DNA of 64,000 nucleotides from Brassica napus (Eukaryota > Streptophyta > Magnoliopsida > Brassicales > Brassicaceae): NCBI RefSeq assembly GCF_020379485.1, contig NC_063436.1, positions 14,525,389 through 14,589,388 on the forward strand. The letters are read 5' to 3'. The notes beneath the pieces are model-generated. The model ran no database searches, was not told where the DNA came from, and was given only the letters and a program-made list of their open reading frames with translations. Positions 46,363 through 59,900 of the stretch are shown here, piece after piece (the stretch's first letter is position 1; every line of letters starts with the position of its first letter). Position numbers and translations under genes: made by a program.

Positions 46363-49178
46363 GTTATCTACTACTGTATATTATACTCTCCCACTTGGAA
46401 ATGCAACAAAAGATGGAGTGACCTAACTATAATATGATTAGTTCATATTTTGTGCTACAAAGCTGTCATCACACTAGTACGTACTGATGTTGACTCCTTC
46501 GTACATCCATCCATTTCAGTCGAATTAGGGTGTTCAATCCAGTAGAATTTACCAATTAAAACCGAATCGAACCGAAATAAAAAAAAAGTTTAGATTCAAT
46601 GATACCTTATAAATCAAATGGATATTACTCTTAAAAAAACTGCATTGTACAGATGTAGTTTTGTATATAAACATATCAAACCGAATAATTGAAATATAGT
46701 ATCGTTATATAATATAACTGATAATATATATACACAACTTATTTTATTAACATAATCTTGATAATTAATATGTTAATTTGAATAATTTGCTATTTCTCAA
46801 GTAAAGATTTTCATTGACATGCATTTGTGCAAAAGTTTATTATTTAATTATATATATATGATTTTATTATCTTTTCTTATTTTGTTTTATGAAAATATAA
46901 TAATTAATGAATTATTTTTCCTCATAGTTAAATAAAAAATAAAATATTATATCTAAAAACTAGAGTATTGAACAATAATTTTTGTTTTAATAAATCCGAT
47001 TTTTAGTCGTATAGACTAAAATTGATACAAAATGTTAGAAAATACATATAATTATGGTTTCTAGAGTAAATCCGAATAAACCAAAAATAGAAAATATATA
47101 AACCGAATTAAACTAAAGTCGATATAATTTTAATATAATTGCTATGTTTACAGACCGAAACATTAGAAAAAAAGAACTGGATCCAGATTGAACAGTCCTA
47201 CAACACACAAATGTCTGTACACCTTTGTTTCTAGATTATATTTACATTTTATGTCAAAAATAATGTCGCAGGTCCTAAGAAGTTTCAACTCAGATACATT
47301 ATCTACAACTCTGGAGAACACTCGAAGGGTTTACGTATTATCAACTCTAATTTGTACTATTTGGATTCATCATTGTCCCATTTGCACAAAAAGAATTTAT
47401 CATAGTCACGTGGATAATGTAAGTATCAAACCAATAAAATGAAATTGCTATTACGTACATGCACTAGCTAGCCACTAAGTTATAGATCTCCCAAGTGATA
47501 TAAAAAATAACAAACAAATGAAATCTATTAAGAGATATCAGAAATATTCGTGTGCGTGTGCATCGCGTGCGTACTTACATATACATGATTTCATATTTAG
47601 TAAAAACACATAAAAAGTTTCAGGTAAAAAAAAAACACACACATGAAAAGTGTATGGTCGTAAGCGAATAAAGCCATTCGCATATTCCTTTTGGTTGATA
47701 TATTTATTTATTTCATGCAATTAACTTCAAATCGAATTCCAACATTTTACCAAAAAAGAAAACCTCAAATTGAATTTACTATATTACAATGCACTAAATG
47801 ATATCAAAAGATATATGAAAGTGGTGCGTTTGACTTACATTATACCTTTAAATAATTATAATGTACATAAGAAGTTACAATTCTAAGGTGGTACAAATAT
47901 ATCAAACCAATTAGAAGAAAAAGATGGCATAACCTAACTTTATTTTAGGTCACTAAGAGAGCCCCAAACTATAAGGGACCTAATTTGATTGTTGGAATCC
48001 CTATCAATATATTATCTATCCGTAAGTGGACGTATTTATATATATTATCACTAACCAAGATTTTTATTTATGTTTTAAAAGTATTATTTGCGTGGTCGAA
48101 AATTAACTGAAGAACACAAAGAAGTGCCCTGAGCTTATCATAGCTATACTTCAGGTTGCCGTATTGGATTTTGTATAGTGAAACTATTTACGAAGTGCCC
48201 TTCAGCTTATCATATCACCTTTTGTTGTTGATGTGATAAGGAGAGCAGTTTAACATTTTTTGTCTTATCGAATTTATTAGTAAAGATACCGTGTTGGGGT
48301 TAGGTCACGATTGATATAAAGATCTGATTGGTATATTCCGCTAAATATCATTGTCATGCAAATCTTAATTGATAAAATAGGCAGAATTTATTTTGTTCTA
48401 TTCACAATATCAATGAAGAACATAAAGTATTCAGTATGGTTGTCCAGAAAAAAAGTATTCAGTATCTGCAGGGAGTAGGAACGCACTGTGAGATCATCAT
48501 CTTTTCTTGAACTTTGTGAAATATTATGTTTTAACGAAAGTATTATATCGAATATGTGATTAATGGACTAAATTGGCTAGCTTTGTCTTGTGTTGTTGTG
48601 GATTATTATTTCGGATTTTGATGACACAACATTATAGTGGAACATAAGTGGCGCATATCAAGTCGTTCGTCATATTATATAATCTCGTATACGTCTTGTC
48701 TCCCCCATCTTTTTTTATGTTGCTTAGTTGCTTTTAAAATTGATGATCTAGAACCGAGTGTTGTAAATATGAGTAAACAAAATTAGCAAATTTTATCATT
48801 CATTTAGATAATTTTGGAATACATTTTGATTGCTTCACAATGGGTTTGAATGTAACTCATAAGAAAAGCCGAACAAAAAGTTATGCAGTCGAGACCGAGA
48901 TTAGACGAAGCAGCGACTCGGAGCTTGAACTCAGTCATGAGGTCCATGTCAGCATCTCTGACTATTACCTTCACTGTTTTCTAGATTTCATGTGAAGTAA
49001 TAACCATTTCAATGGAATCATGCAGTAGAGATTCTCCATGTTCCAAAAAAGAAAAAAATGAAAAATTCGCCATAGAGAGATTAAATCAGTGGAGATTTTA
49101 ACAGAGTTTCTGTTGTTGGCCGGGTTTGTATTAAAGGTTGGCACTTGGCACAAAAATCGCCGGCCAGGAAAAAAAATA
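46153..49178. other. Long AT-rich spacer upstream of ALMT10
   Basis: The first few hundred bases are the ALMT10 promoter, with an AT run at 46330-46358. Positions 46525-47200 are rich in ACCGAA words (AACCGAATCGAACCGAAAT). They are bounded by GGTGTTCAATCCAG (about 46530) and the near-complement GGATCCAGATTGAACAGTCC (about 47179), suggesting a degraded repeat with inverted ends. Two AAGTGCCCT..AGCTTATCAT phrases occur near 48121 and 48191. No gene or RNA is recognised. Confidence 0.4.
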
Positions 49179-49250
49179 AGGTTCCACCGAGACTTGAACT
49201 CGGGTTACTGGATTCAGAGTCCAATGTCCTAACCGCTAGACCATGGAACC
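49179..49250 (-). tRNA. tRNA-Gln (CTG anticodon)
   Basis: The 72-nt minus-strand sequence folds as a complete tRNA. The acceptor stem GGTTCCA pairs with TGGAACC. The D arm contains the A-box TGGTCTAGCGG. The anticodon loop CTCTGAA sits in a TTGGA/TCCAG stem, giving anticodon CTG. The T arm is CCGAG-TTCAAGT-CTCGG. There is no intron, and CCA is not encoded, as expected in eukaryotes. A T-rich run follows its 3' end on the minus strand (AAAAAAT read on plus), suitable for polymerase III termination. It lies 143 bp upstream of the broken JMJ27 copy. Confidence 0.95.
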
Positions 49251-49392
49251 TTTTCGTTCATCTGGTGCAGTGTAAAATATTTATTTATGTTAATAATTCT
49301 AAACGACTGCGCTTTATTAACTGTGGTTAGTTGTCACTTGTCACTAACAATAGTGGTGACTCCGATAACGCAGACAAAAACCCTGAAGGGAC

Positions 49393-52300
49393 ATGCATAC
49401 GGCAGAGAAGGGGTTGACTTGTCATCAGTGTAAGAACTTAACGGATAAAGTTAATCTCGTCTTCTGTTCAAAATGTACCAAGAAGCGCTATTGCTATGAC
49501 TGCATCAAGAAATGGTAAAAGTATTTCACTTTCACACTAGAACGATTGAAGTCATGAGAAAGCTGAATATATCTCGAATCTCTAATATATATATAGGTAT
49601 CCAGAGACAACCTCTGAGGAAGTTCAAGCTGCCTGTCCTTTCTGTATGGAGAATTGCAACTGCAAAGCTTGTTTGCGTGTCAAGGTAATAAGGAGGTTCA
49701 AGCAGTTGGATTGTTTGCGTCAATTCAAATAGTATTTCCTTCATTTGGATTCTTTCTGAATCTCAGCAGAGACCAAGTGACAAGGACGAGAATGTCAAGC
49801 TCAAGCAGTTGCAGTACCTATTACTTAAAGTTCTTCCTGTTCTTAGGGATATTTGTGCAGAGCAGAACCGTGAACTAGAGGTTGAAACAGCAGTTAGAGG
49901 TATTTTCTCTTCACTTTTTGTGCTATCCTCTCATTTCTTTTTTGTTTCTGTTTTCCACTCACAAAACCTGTTTTTTTTTTTTTTTTCCCTTCAAGGAGTC
50001 CCTGTGACAGAATCTGACATTACTAGGTGCGACGCTAGCATAAATGAACGCATATGCTGGTAAATTTCAAAACTCCGGGAACTCTTCTGCTTGCTTGGTT
50101 GATTTTTTCTTGTAAGGAAAACAAACGTTACTGTTTCTTGTATCTCTTGCAAATAAGGAATAGGAATTGGACTCCTATGTAGCTATTATCACCAAGTTCA
50201 CGAGAAGATGTGTCACCGATCTAGTTAATATATCAATGGAACAATAAAGAAACGATTTTTGGAGGAATGATTATGTGTTTCTGTTAGTAAGTTGAGATTA
50301 TTATCTTATTAAGTAATTTCATTTCTGTGTTTCCTTGTTTCCATAATATTTGGAGGAATGATTATGGTGTTTCTAATGGTACATGTACGACAGTGATCTT
50401 AGTATGTACTTTTAGGCCTTCACGGACATCTCTTTGTTTTCTTTTTTTTTTTTGCTTACAATCTTTTCACTTGTATGACAGTGACCTCTGCCACACATCC
50501 ATTTCCAATTTTCACAGAAACTGTCCGAAATGTTCATGCGATGTATGTCTTTCGTGCTGCAAAGAACTAAGAGAGGGCTTCTACGATCAAGAGAAAAATG
50601 GGAAGAGAAATGCAGAAGGGACCGTTAATTCCAAAGCCTGTGTTCCAGATATCTCTAGTTGGAAGCTTAATTCTGACGGTAGCATTCCATGCCCACCAAC
50701 AGAATCTGGTAGTTGTGGCACTTCAACACTGGAGTTGAGACGCTTATGCGAATGTGATTGGGTTCAAAAACTGATAACCAATGCAGAGGAAGTTACTCTC
50801 CAGTTTCAGCCACCAGATGTGGATATTGCTCATGAATGTTCCTCATGCACTTCCATCATCAGTAGGCAGGCGGCGTTTAGGAAGAATGGTCATGATAACT
50901 TTTTGTACTGCCCAAATGCTGTTGATCTGGCTGAAGATGATATTGTTCATTTTCAGTCGCATTGGATGAAGGCAGAACCTGTGATTGTCAGAAATGTTCT
51001 CGATAAGACATCTGGACTAAGTTGGGATCCAATGGTTATGTGGAGGGGTTGCAGGGAAATGAATCCAAAAGTTAAATGCAAAGGAGATGGGAAAAGCGTG
51101 AGAGTTTTAGACTGTTTTGACTGGTGTGAGGTCAGTCAACTCCATTCTCTCTCTTCTACAATATTTGAGAAGTATACTCATTAACACATGCCTTTCTCTT
51201 GTAGGTTGAAATAAATATTCATCAGTTTTTCCAAGGATACTTGAAAGGCCGCATGGATCCCAAGGGTATGCCAGTAATGTTGAAGTTAAAGGATTGGCCT
51301 CCATCAACTTTATTTGAAGAGCGCCTTCCAAGGCATAACTCCGAGTTTATTTCTGCGTTACCTTTTCTCTGTGTACACTGACGCAAAGTCAGGTATCTTC
51401 AATCTCGCAACAAGACTCCCAAAAGGATCCTTGAAGCCAGATCTTGGACCCAAGACATACATTGCGTACGGTTTCCCTGAAGAGCTTGATGGAGGAGATT
51501 CTGTGACAAAGCTACATTGTGATGTTTCTGACGCTGTACGTCCACCATTTCTTTCTCAACTCTTCATAGACATAAAAACCAATGAGCTCATTTGTTTTTA
51601 TGTACATCTAACTGAAACTAAGGTATCCATTCTTTCCCTTATGCTTTGGTGAATTAGGTCAATGTGCTGACACACACAGCTAAAGTGGATATACCTCCCG
51701 GGCAATACAAACTTGTAAAAAAAGCACAGTTGCGTAAACAACACGTTGGTCAACAGACAGAAGCCAGTGCAAGTGAAAACAAGTCACTGAAAGAAGTAGA
51801 GAATGAGGAAGCTGCTTTAAAGAATTGTGATGGTCTTGTGAGAGAAGAGAGTTTAAAGAACAAGGCAGGTAACAAGGAACCGTCGAACAACAGTTCGAAA
51901 CGGTCCAGCTCACAAGAAGGTGATAACATATTTGTTTCAAAATGTATTCAGGTGAATGTACCAACAACACTGTGGGATTAAATTTCAGGTAAATGCATTA
52001 CTGCTATGGAGTCAGATCATGATCCAAAGGAGGCTGCGGGGTTAATTCCTCAGAAGAATGTAACGATGACAAACGAATCCATTGCTGACGAGAATCATAA
52101 TGACGTCTGTTTGAAGACAGAGAGATTATCTTCCGAAGAAACTAATGGCAATGCCAATGAGAGTTCAAAGGCTGTGCGGGGTGGTGCTGTCTGGGACATC
52201 TTCCGAAGAGAGGATGTTCCAAAACTTATCGAGTATTTGAAAAGACACAAGCATGAGTTTCGTCATTTCTATAACGAACCTGTGAAATCTGTAAGTATCA

Positions 52301-53030
52301 ACACCACATCACTCTTGTGAATGATTAATGTGTGAGAGAGAAATCTTGAATTTAAGCTTGTGTTTAATTTTCAGGTTATTCACCCAATTCATGACCAGAG
52401 TATGTTCTTGAGTGAAAGCCAGAAGAAACAGCTGAAGGAGGAGTTTGGTAAGATTCTTGTTTGGATTGAAAAGCTGACTTATCTTCTATGCTATGGCGAA
52501 AAGTCGATATATGTTATTGTTCATATGCACAGATATAGAGCCATGGACATTTGAGCAACACCTCGGTGAAGCTGTTTTCATCCCTGCAGGTTGTCCTCAC
52601 CAAGTGAGAAATATACAGGTAAGCAGCCAGTTAAAATATTCCCTCTTTTGTTTTGACATCTCATGTGTTATGAAACAAGAAACTTAAAAGTGTTATTGAT
52701 CCTAAAATCAATCTGTTTTCAGTCTTGCATAAAGGTGGCAGTTGGTTTTGTTGCTCCTGAGAGTGTAGAGGAATGCCTTAGGCTAACACAAGAGTTCCGG
52801 AGACTACCAAAAGACCACAGAACCAACGAAGATAAATTAGAGGTATGTACTTTCAGTATCTCCCTATCTCATCTGAACGTCATTTTTTGAAGGTAAAAAA
52901 AGAGTCTAGTTTCAAACTAATGTTAACCTCTCTCACTGTTAACTTCTCTTCTCACTGCGCATTGTAGATTAAGGAAATAGTGATACATGCTGCGAGCTCA
53001 GCCATGAGAGAAGCTAAAGGTCTAATATAA
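49393..53030 (+). pseudogene. JMJ27-like JmjC demethylase, truncated and frameshifted tandem copy
   Basis: Exons parallel those of the intact gene downstream: 49393-49514, 49597-49684, 49767-49899, 49996-50059, 50482-51130, 51205-51535, 51658-about 51950, 51989-52290, 52375-52447, 52533-52618, 52723-52842 and 52968-53030. The zinc finger ([20 protein letters not shown]) and JmjC residues ([21 protein letters not shown]) are recognisable. The Arg/Gly-rich first exon is absent. Four codons (QPLL) are missing in exon 2. One extra base near 51370 shifts the frame and gives a TGA at 51379, inside JmjC before the HxD. The splice donor after FVSK is altered (AAAATGTATT against AAAAGGTATT). No full protein can be read. 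A shortened zinc-finger product is possible. Confidence 0.88.
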
Positions 53031-53985
53031 TGCAAAACTCCATGACGCAGTGATGCTAACAAAAAAGACTCCCAAGGTTTGTTTTTCTAAAAGCGTGTCA
53101 ATATGCTTGTGAAAACAGCCTGGCGATGCTATAAGTAGAGTTGTAAACTAGAACGAAATGGGTTTGAGTTTGTCAAAGCCTCTTGGAAAACAAGACAGCA
53201 ACTGTAATCATATTATCTCCAGTAACTAGAGTTAACATAACTAAGAACTTTTAGCAAACAAACAGCTTACATACTTAACCAAGAACCCGAAACACTGACT
53301 AGACCATTGGACCTGGACCTCTCTCGTGAGAATGTCGTTAAATGTTAAAAATACGTAAAAGAAAAACAAATGATATTAAGGCCTAGTGAGGTCTGAGGCC
53401 AAATTTTTATGGACCATGTTTAAGCCCATGTTTAAGAACAATTCACATTTTTGTCTCTTCAGAAGCAGCCCATAGAAAAAGTCATTTAATATTTATTAAT
53501 GCTTGGGAACCGGCGGTAGTTTTCTTTCTTTATATTGACTGAAAATATATATGCTAGTTAAACTGTACTTTGGTCTAATTAAGAAACATACCTATTGTTG
53601 ACAAAAAAAAAAAGAAACATACCTATTTTTTATATTTTGTAATATTAGAAATTTAAGGAAGCCTGTTTTCAACACTGATATTAATTAAAAATATGGAATA
53701 TATTACAAGACGATTTTATAACCAAGAAATAGATTTATATTATTATGAAGATAGAAAATTTATTTGTTTTATAAAGATTTTATTTGATTGAGGGTTTTAT
53801 TTTGCATTAATAAAGAGAGAGAGAGAGAGAGAGAAAGTAGCTGAGAATGAATTAGGGATAAGGGAGTCCGATGATCCATCATTCCTATAATAAGACTTTG
53901 ACCTGCCACGTCACTGATTCATTATCATCAGAAACGCCGCCGTCTGATGTTCCAAAGCCGAGACAGGGGGCGATAGCGAGAGAGT
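53031..53985. other. Spacer and promoter of the intact JMJ27 copy
   Basis: AT-rich DNA with a GA dinucleotide run at about 53815-53835, common in plant 5' regions. Nothing else seen. Confidence 0.4.
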
Positions 53986-56900
53986 ATGGAGAAGCGAATT
54001 AGATCAGATGATTCCGACGAGTCAGAAGAACTTCGATCTAACAAGCGACGTAATTCGAGGAAGAAAGATACGGATGGTGTGAGCATAGGCTCTCCGAGCT
54101 CTGAGGGAATAGGAAGAGGTAGAGGTAGAGGTAGAGGAAGAGGAAGAGGGAGAGGAAGAGGGAGAGGAAGAAACTCTGACGGTGCAGATGATTCGAAGAG
54201 AATTCGATCAGATGATTCCAACGACTCAGATAGGCTCAAAGAACATAGATCTGAAGGAGGTGTGAGCATTGAATCTCCGAGCTCTCAGGGCCAGGGAAGA
54301 GGGAGAGTAAGAAAATCTGACGGTGGAGAGGGCTCGAGGCGAACTGCTGAAAGAAGAGGGAGAGAGAGAGGCATGTCTACGCCCAACAAGGTTATTTTCT
54401 TTTTGTAATTGAATTGTTCAGTTTGTCAACAAGCTTGAATCATCTTTGTTTACTTCTATTTGTGGAAATGTTTTTTTTTTTGGATAAATGTGAACACTGT
54501 TTTCCTTTTTCAGGATGATAACTCTGATGGAACAAAAAAGTATGCGGGTTTGACTTGTCATCAGTGCAAGAACTTAACGTATAAGGTTGATCTTGTCTTC
54601 TGTTCTAAATGCATTAAGAAGCGCTATTGCTATGACTGCATCAAGAGATGGTAAACTATTTTATTTGCACTTTAGAACGAGGTTAAAGACTGCAGTCATG
54701 AGAATCTTAAGAATCTCTATATAGGTATCCAGAGAGAACGCCTGAGGAAGTTAGAGATGCATGTCCTTTCTGTGTTGGGAATTGTAACTGCAGAGCTTGT
54801 TTGCGTCAGCCTTTGCTTGTCAAGGTTTGATCACTTTTTCACTGTGTATCTATTGAGACGAAATGGCTCCTTCATTTGTATATTTTTATGAATCTCAGCA
54901 ACCAAGTGAGAAGGACGCTAATGTCAAGCTCAAGCAGTTGCAGTACCTATTAGCTAAAGCTCTTCCTGTTCTTAGAGATATTTATGCAGAGCAGATCCGT
55001 GAACTGGAGGTTGAATCAGCAATTAGAGGTATGGGTCTTCACTTGTTTGTTTTGTCCTCTCATTTCTTCTTTGTTTATATTAGCCAACGTAACCTGTTTT
55101 ATTGTTTTAGGAGTCCCTGTGACAGAATCTGATATTACGTGGTCCGAACTTCATCCTAGTGAACGCATATACTGGTATGTTTTCAAAAACTCGTTTGCTT
55201 TTTTTTTTTTTTTTTTTGCTTGTTTGATAATGATATTTCTTCGTGGGGAAAACACGCTTCCATACCATTTCTTGTATGTTTGGTAGTTTATTGATGAGAT
55301 CATGATCGTATTAAATGGTTTCAATATTGTTTAAATACGCTTCACATTGTGAAGCATGTAGTTGCCTTGATAACTATCGGCAAGGGTTCTGGACCCCTTG
55401 CTCGGATACCTTTGGGTATCGTTGGGGGTTAGTCTGTTATGTTCCACTTCCCTCAAGTGAAAAAATAATTAAGTCCATATATAATCCCATTGATTCCCCA
55501 CTTATAAGTTAGATTTCCGATGAATTTGGTTATGGGCTGATTGTGGGACACTTGTACTAAATGATACATTGTATCAAATGGTATAAGAGCAGTTTGTTCC
55601 TTGGGCATGAGGACGTCGGGGTGGTGATGAGTGGAAGGAAGATGGGTTTAATGGGGGAGTCTTAGAGATACTAGCAGCCGCGATCGTCCTTCACCAGCGT
55701 CGAGGATGTTTAAAGGGGCAGTATTATTATGTCCCACATCGCTCAAGTGAGAAATTAATTTAAGTCCATACATAATCTCTTGATCCCCAATTACAAGCTC
55801 ACCTTTTGGTGGGTTCTACATTTGAGACTAATATGGATTTGGTTAGAAAGTTTCTACTCTGTGAACTTTCTATATGTGGTAAACTTTATATCTTTCTTAT
55901 GAGAATTTATGCATGTATGATGCAAGGTTCTATTCTTTATGAGAATTTATGTCTGTCTGACTACAACACCTTGAGCAGTTTTATGAGATCGATGTCTGAC
56001 ATTATTTTTTGCATTATGTCGAAGAGCTCATGTAACTCTTATTCCTACTTTGCATTCTTTGGGATCTAAACCCTAGACTTCTTAGTATGTAAGCATTAAG
56101 AGCATCTCCAATCTCTCTATTTTCCTCTAAAATAGAGATATCTATGATAAGGTGGATTTGTTTCTATGCATGTCTATATAATAGAGTGTCTCTAATTTAG
56201 ACAAAAATAGAGAATAAAGATCTCTATTTTAGAGGAATATACATGAATTTTATTATTTGACTCTATATTTAGAGATGGAAATAACAATTCTTTATATTTT
56301 CCTCTAAAAATAGATAAACTTTATTATATAGACATACATTAGAGCAAATCTACTTCTCCAATAGAATTTTTCTATTTAAGGAAAAAATATAGTGATGAAA
56401 ATAGAGGTGGGTTAGCGATGGTCTAATGAACTTTTGGTCAAATCACTAAACTAAAAGAGCTTCCAGAGTGATTTTTTTTAAACATTGATTTTTTTTATTA
56501 TAATACATAAGAGGCATTGCATAAAGGATTGGACAATTTTCTCAAATAGCTATTTTTAAGTTTTTGTCACAAAAATAATCTCCAATGGAAAAAAAAATGA
56601 TAAAAGGGGTTCCATTAAAGATACAAAATATTTTTCTACCATTTGCTTTATATATATACAAATATAAATAAATAATAAATGAAAATAACTTTTTTATTAT
56701 ATGTTTTTAAATTCTATTTTTTATAATTTTTTTTGAAATTTAAAAATGTTTTTGAAACTTTTTTATTTTCTATTTTAAAAATAATAAACCCACCTCCAAA
56801 ATCCACCTCGAAAAATTTCATTATCTCTAAACTTAGTTCTAAAGTTTAGATTAGTTAAGCGTATAATTGTATATTCACAATTTAATAAAACTTCTTTTCG

Positions 56901-59900
56901 TCATTTTTTGGAGCTCTTTTGGTAAAAAAAAAAAAAACTAAAAATAGCTATATTAAAGAATTTCTCTTAACGATTTTATAAAGCTAATTTTACTATCTTA
57001 TGAAAATTAACGCTAGGAAGTTATACATTTACAATTTCAGACAACTAAATAAAATTATGTTTGACGGTTCTACTTGCATCAGACAACAGAAGATCATTTG
57101 TAATCTTGTCTTCGCTAATCTACATAAATGATGGTAAATCGCATTCTCTATTATTTTTAATTTTCATATATTATAAATGTTACTATATAAAAAGTTCAAT
57201 GCGAGAGCATTGAGCAAATATTTGAAGAACATTTACAACTTTTAAATGTTAATCTAAATATTATTTTTTAATAATTAATGATTGGATAATAATGAGCATG
57301 ATGTTATTTGGTCTAAAATGAGCATGATGTTTGTTATGCCAATCAAGCTCTTAATAGATTTTCACTTTCCAGTAAGCTTCAAAACCTCTGATAAACTTTG
57401 GAAAGATATTTTCTTTGTTTTTATTTTATTTTGAACAACTCAAAATTCTCTTCGAATACATATATATGGCTCTGCATGTACATGGTGCACTATGCAAACC
57501 CGATCCGAATATGAAAAGTATCTGAACAGTAGTAAATTCCTAAATCGAAATACCCAACATACTAAACATGGACCAAACACGGATGGATATCCGAACACCC
57601 AGCCTTAGTCGAACTGAACCGAAATCACTTCACATAAAATCAAATGAAAAATCATAATCATCTGAACGGACAGTTATTTAAAATATTTTGGATACCAAAA
57701 CCAAATTAAGAATCAAACTAACTTAAATGGAATAACAATGGCCATGATAGCTGCCAAATACATTTGTTGAGTTACCCTTTAATGAACTGTTTTGTGAAAT
57801 AGGATTGTTATTTGTAAATAAGACAGTTTGATTACTTTGCTGGAAATATGGGGCTTGGTGCTCATTTATATGTAAATAAGACACAGTTCGCCAAAAAAAA
57901 AAAAAAAGACACAGTTTGCATATTTCCTGAAGAAGTGAATAAAGCATCAGTCATAAAAACACATTTTGTTATCTGTTTCTTTGAATTGCATCTTTCGTTG
58001 ATTTTTCTTACATATTACTCTGAGTTACCTTATTTGCTTACAATCTCTTCTCTCTTGTACGACAGTGACCTGTGCAGCACATCCATTGCCAATTTTCACA
58101 GAAGCTGTCTGAACCCAGATTGCTCTTCCGACATTTGTCTTTCTTGCTGCAAGGAACTTAGAGAGAGTTCACATGATGAGAAGGTAGATGGGGAGAACTT
58201 CTCTGACTGGAAGCTTAATCCTGACGGTAGCATTCCATGCCCTCCCAAAGAGCGTGGTGGCTGTGGCACTTCAACACTGGAGTTGAGACGTTTGTGCGAA
58301 TGTGATAGGGTTGAAAAGCTGATAGCGAATGCAGAGGAAGTTACTCTGCAGTTTAGGCCACCAGATGTGGATATTGCTCATGAATGTTCCTCATGCATTG
58401 CCAATTCTGATTCCAGTAGAAGGCAGGCGGCGTTTAGGCAGGATGGTCATGATAACTTTTTGTACTGCCCAAATGCTATTGATCTGTCTGAAGACGATAT
58501 TGCTCATTTTCAGTCGCATTGGATGAGGGCGGAACCTGTGATAGTTAGAAATGTTCTCGATAAGACACCTGGACTAAGTTGGGATCCGATGGTTATGTGG
58601 AGGGCTTGCAGGGAAATGGATCCAAAAGCTAAATGCAAAGAAGAGGCAAAAAGCGTGAAAGCTTTGGATTGCTTCGACTGGTGTGAGGTCAGTCAAACTG
58701 AATCTATGCATTTTCTAAGAGGTGAGCTCATTACCATCCCTTTCTCTTGCAGGTTGACATAAATATTCATCAGTTTTTTGAAGGCTACTTAAAAGGCCGC
58801 ATGGATCCTAAGGCCAAGGGCATGCCAGTAATGTTGAAATTAAAGGATTGGCCTCCATCAACTTTATTTGAAGAGCGCCTTCCAAGGCATAACTCCGAGT
58901 TTATTTCTGCGTTACCTTTCTTTGATTACACTGACCCAGAGTCAGGTATCTTGAATCTCGCTACAAGACTTCCGAAAGAATCCTTGAAGCCAGATCTTGG
59001 ACCTAAGACATACATTGCCTACGGTTTCCCTGAAGAGCTTGATGGAGGAGATTCTGTGACAAAACTACATTGTGATATGTCCGACGCGGTAAGTGTGCAC
59101 CAGTTCTTTCTCAATTCTTCAGAGATAGACCAATAATCTGTACGTTATACTTTTTGGATTTGTGTTAGGTCAATGTGCTGACACACACAGCTAAAGTGGA
59201 TATACCTCCCTGGCAATACAAACTTGTAAAAAAAGCAAAGTTGCGTAAACAACAGTCTGGTCAAGAGACAGAAGCCAGTGAATGTGAAAACAAGTCAGTG
59301 AAAGAAGTAGAGAATGAGGAAGCTGCTTTAAAGAAATGTGATGGTCTTGTGGGAGAAGAGACTTTAAAGGACAAGGCAGCTAACGAAGAACCATCAAATA
59401 GCAGCTCGAGACCGTCCAGCTCACACGAAGATGATAAGATGTTTGTTTCAAAAGGTATTTGAAAGAAGCTCCCTCCCACGTTTATGTTTTTTAAATTCAT
59501 TACTGAAAGGTTAAATTTCAGGCGAATGTACCAAAACTGAAAGAGATGATCCTGTGGAAGGGTCTTGTAGTTCGAAGTCAGGTCATGATCCAAAGGCGGA
59601 TGCTGGTTTGATAAACGAACCAATTACTGGTGAGAATAATAATGAAGTATGTTTAAAGACAGAGAGATTATCTCCAACGAACCAAAGTGAAGATGATCCC
59701 ACGGTGGAGAACGGTCTTATGATGCCAACTGCTCTTTCAACTGCCCCGTTGGACACAGATGGTAGTCTCCCGCCGCCTATGGAATCCATAAAAGAGGAGA
59801 AAATGGATTCTCCAAAGGAAACTGAGGGCAATGTCACTCAGAGTTTGGATGGTAGTACAAGTGCGGAGTCCATAAAAGAGCAGAAACATGATGCTCCAAA

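Noticed and set aside
53928..54269. 113-codon minus-strand frame with a Leu-Pro repeat
   Set aside because: It is the complement of the Arg-Gly hexamer array in JMJ27 exon 1.
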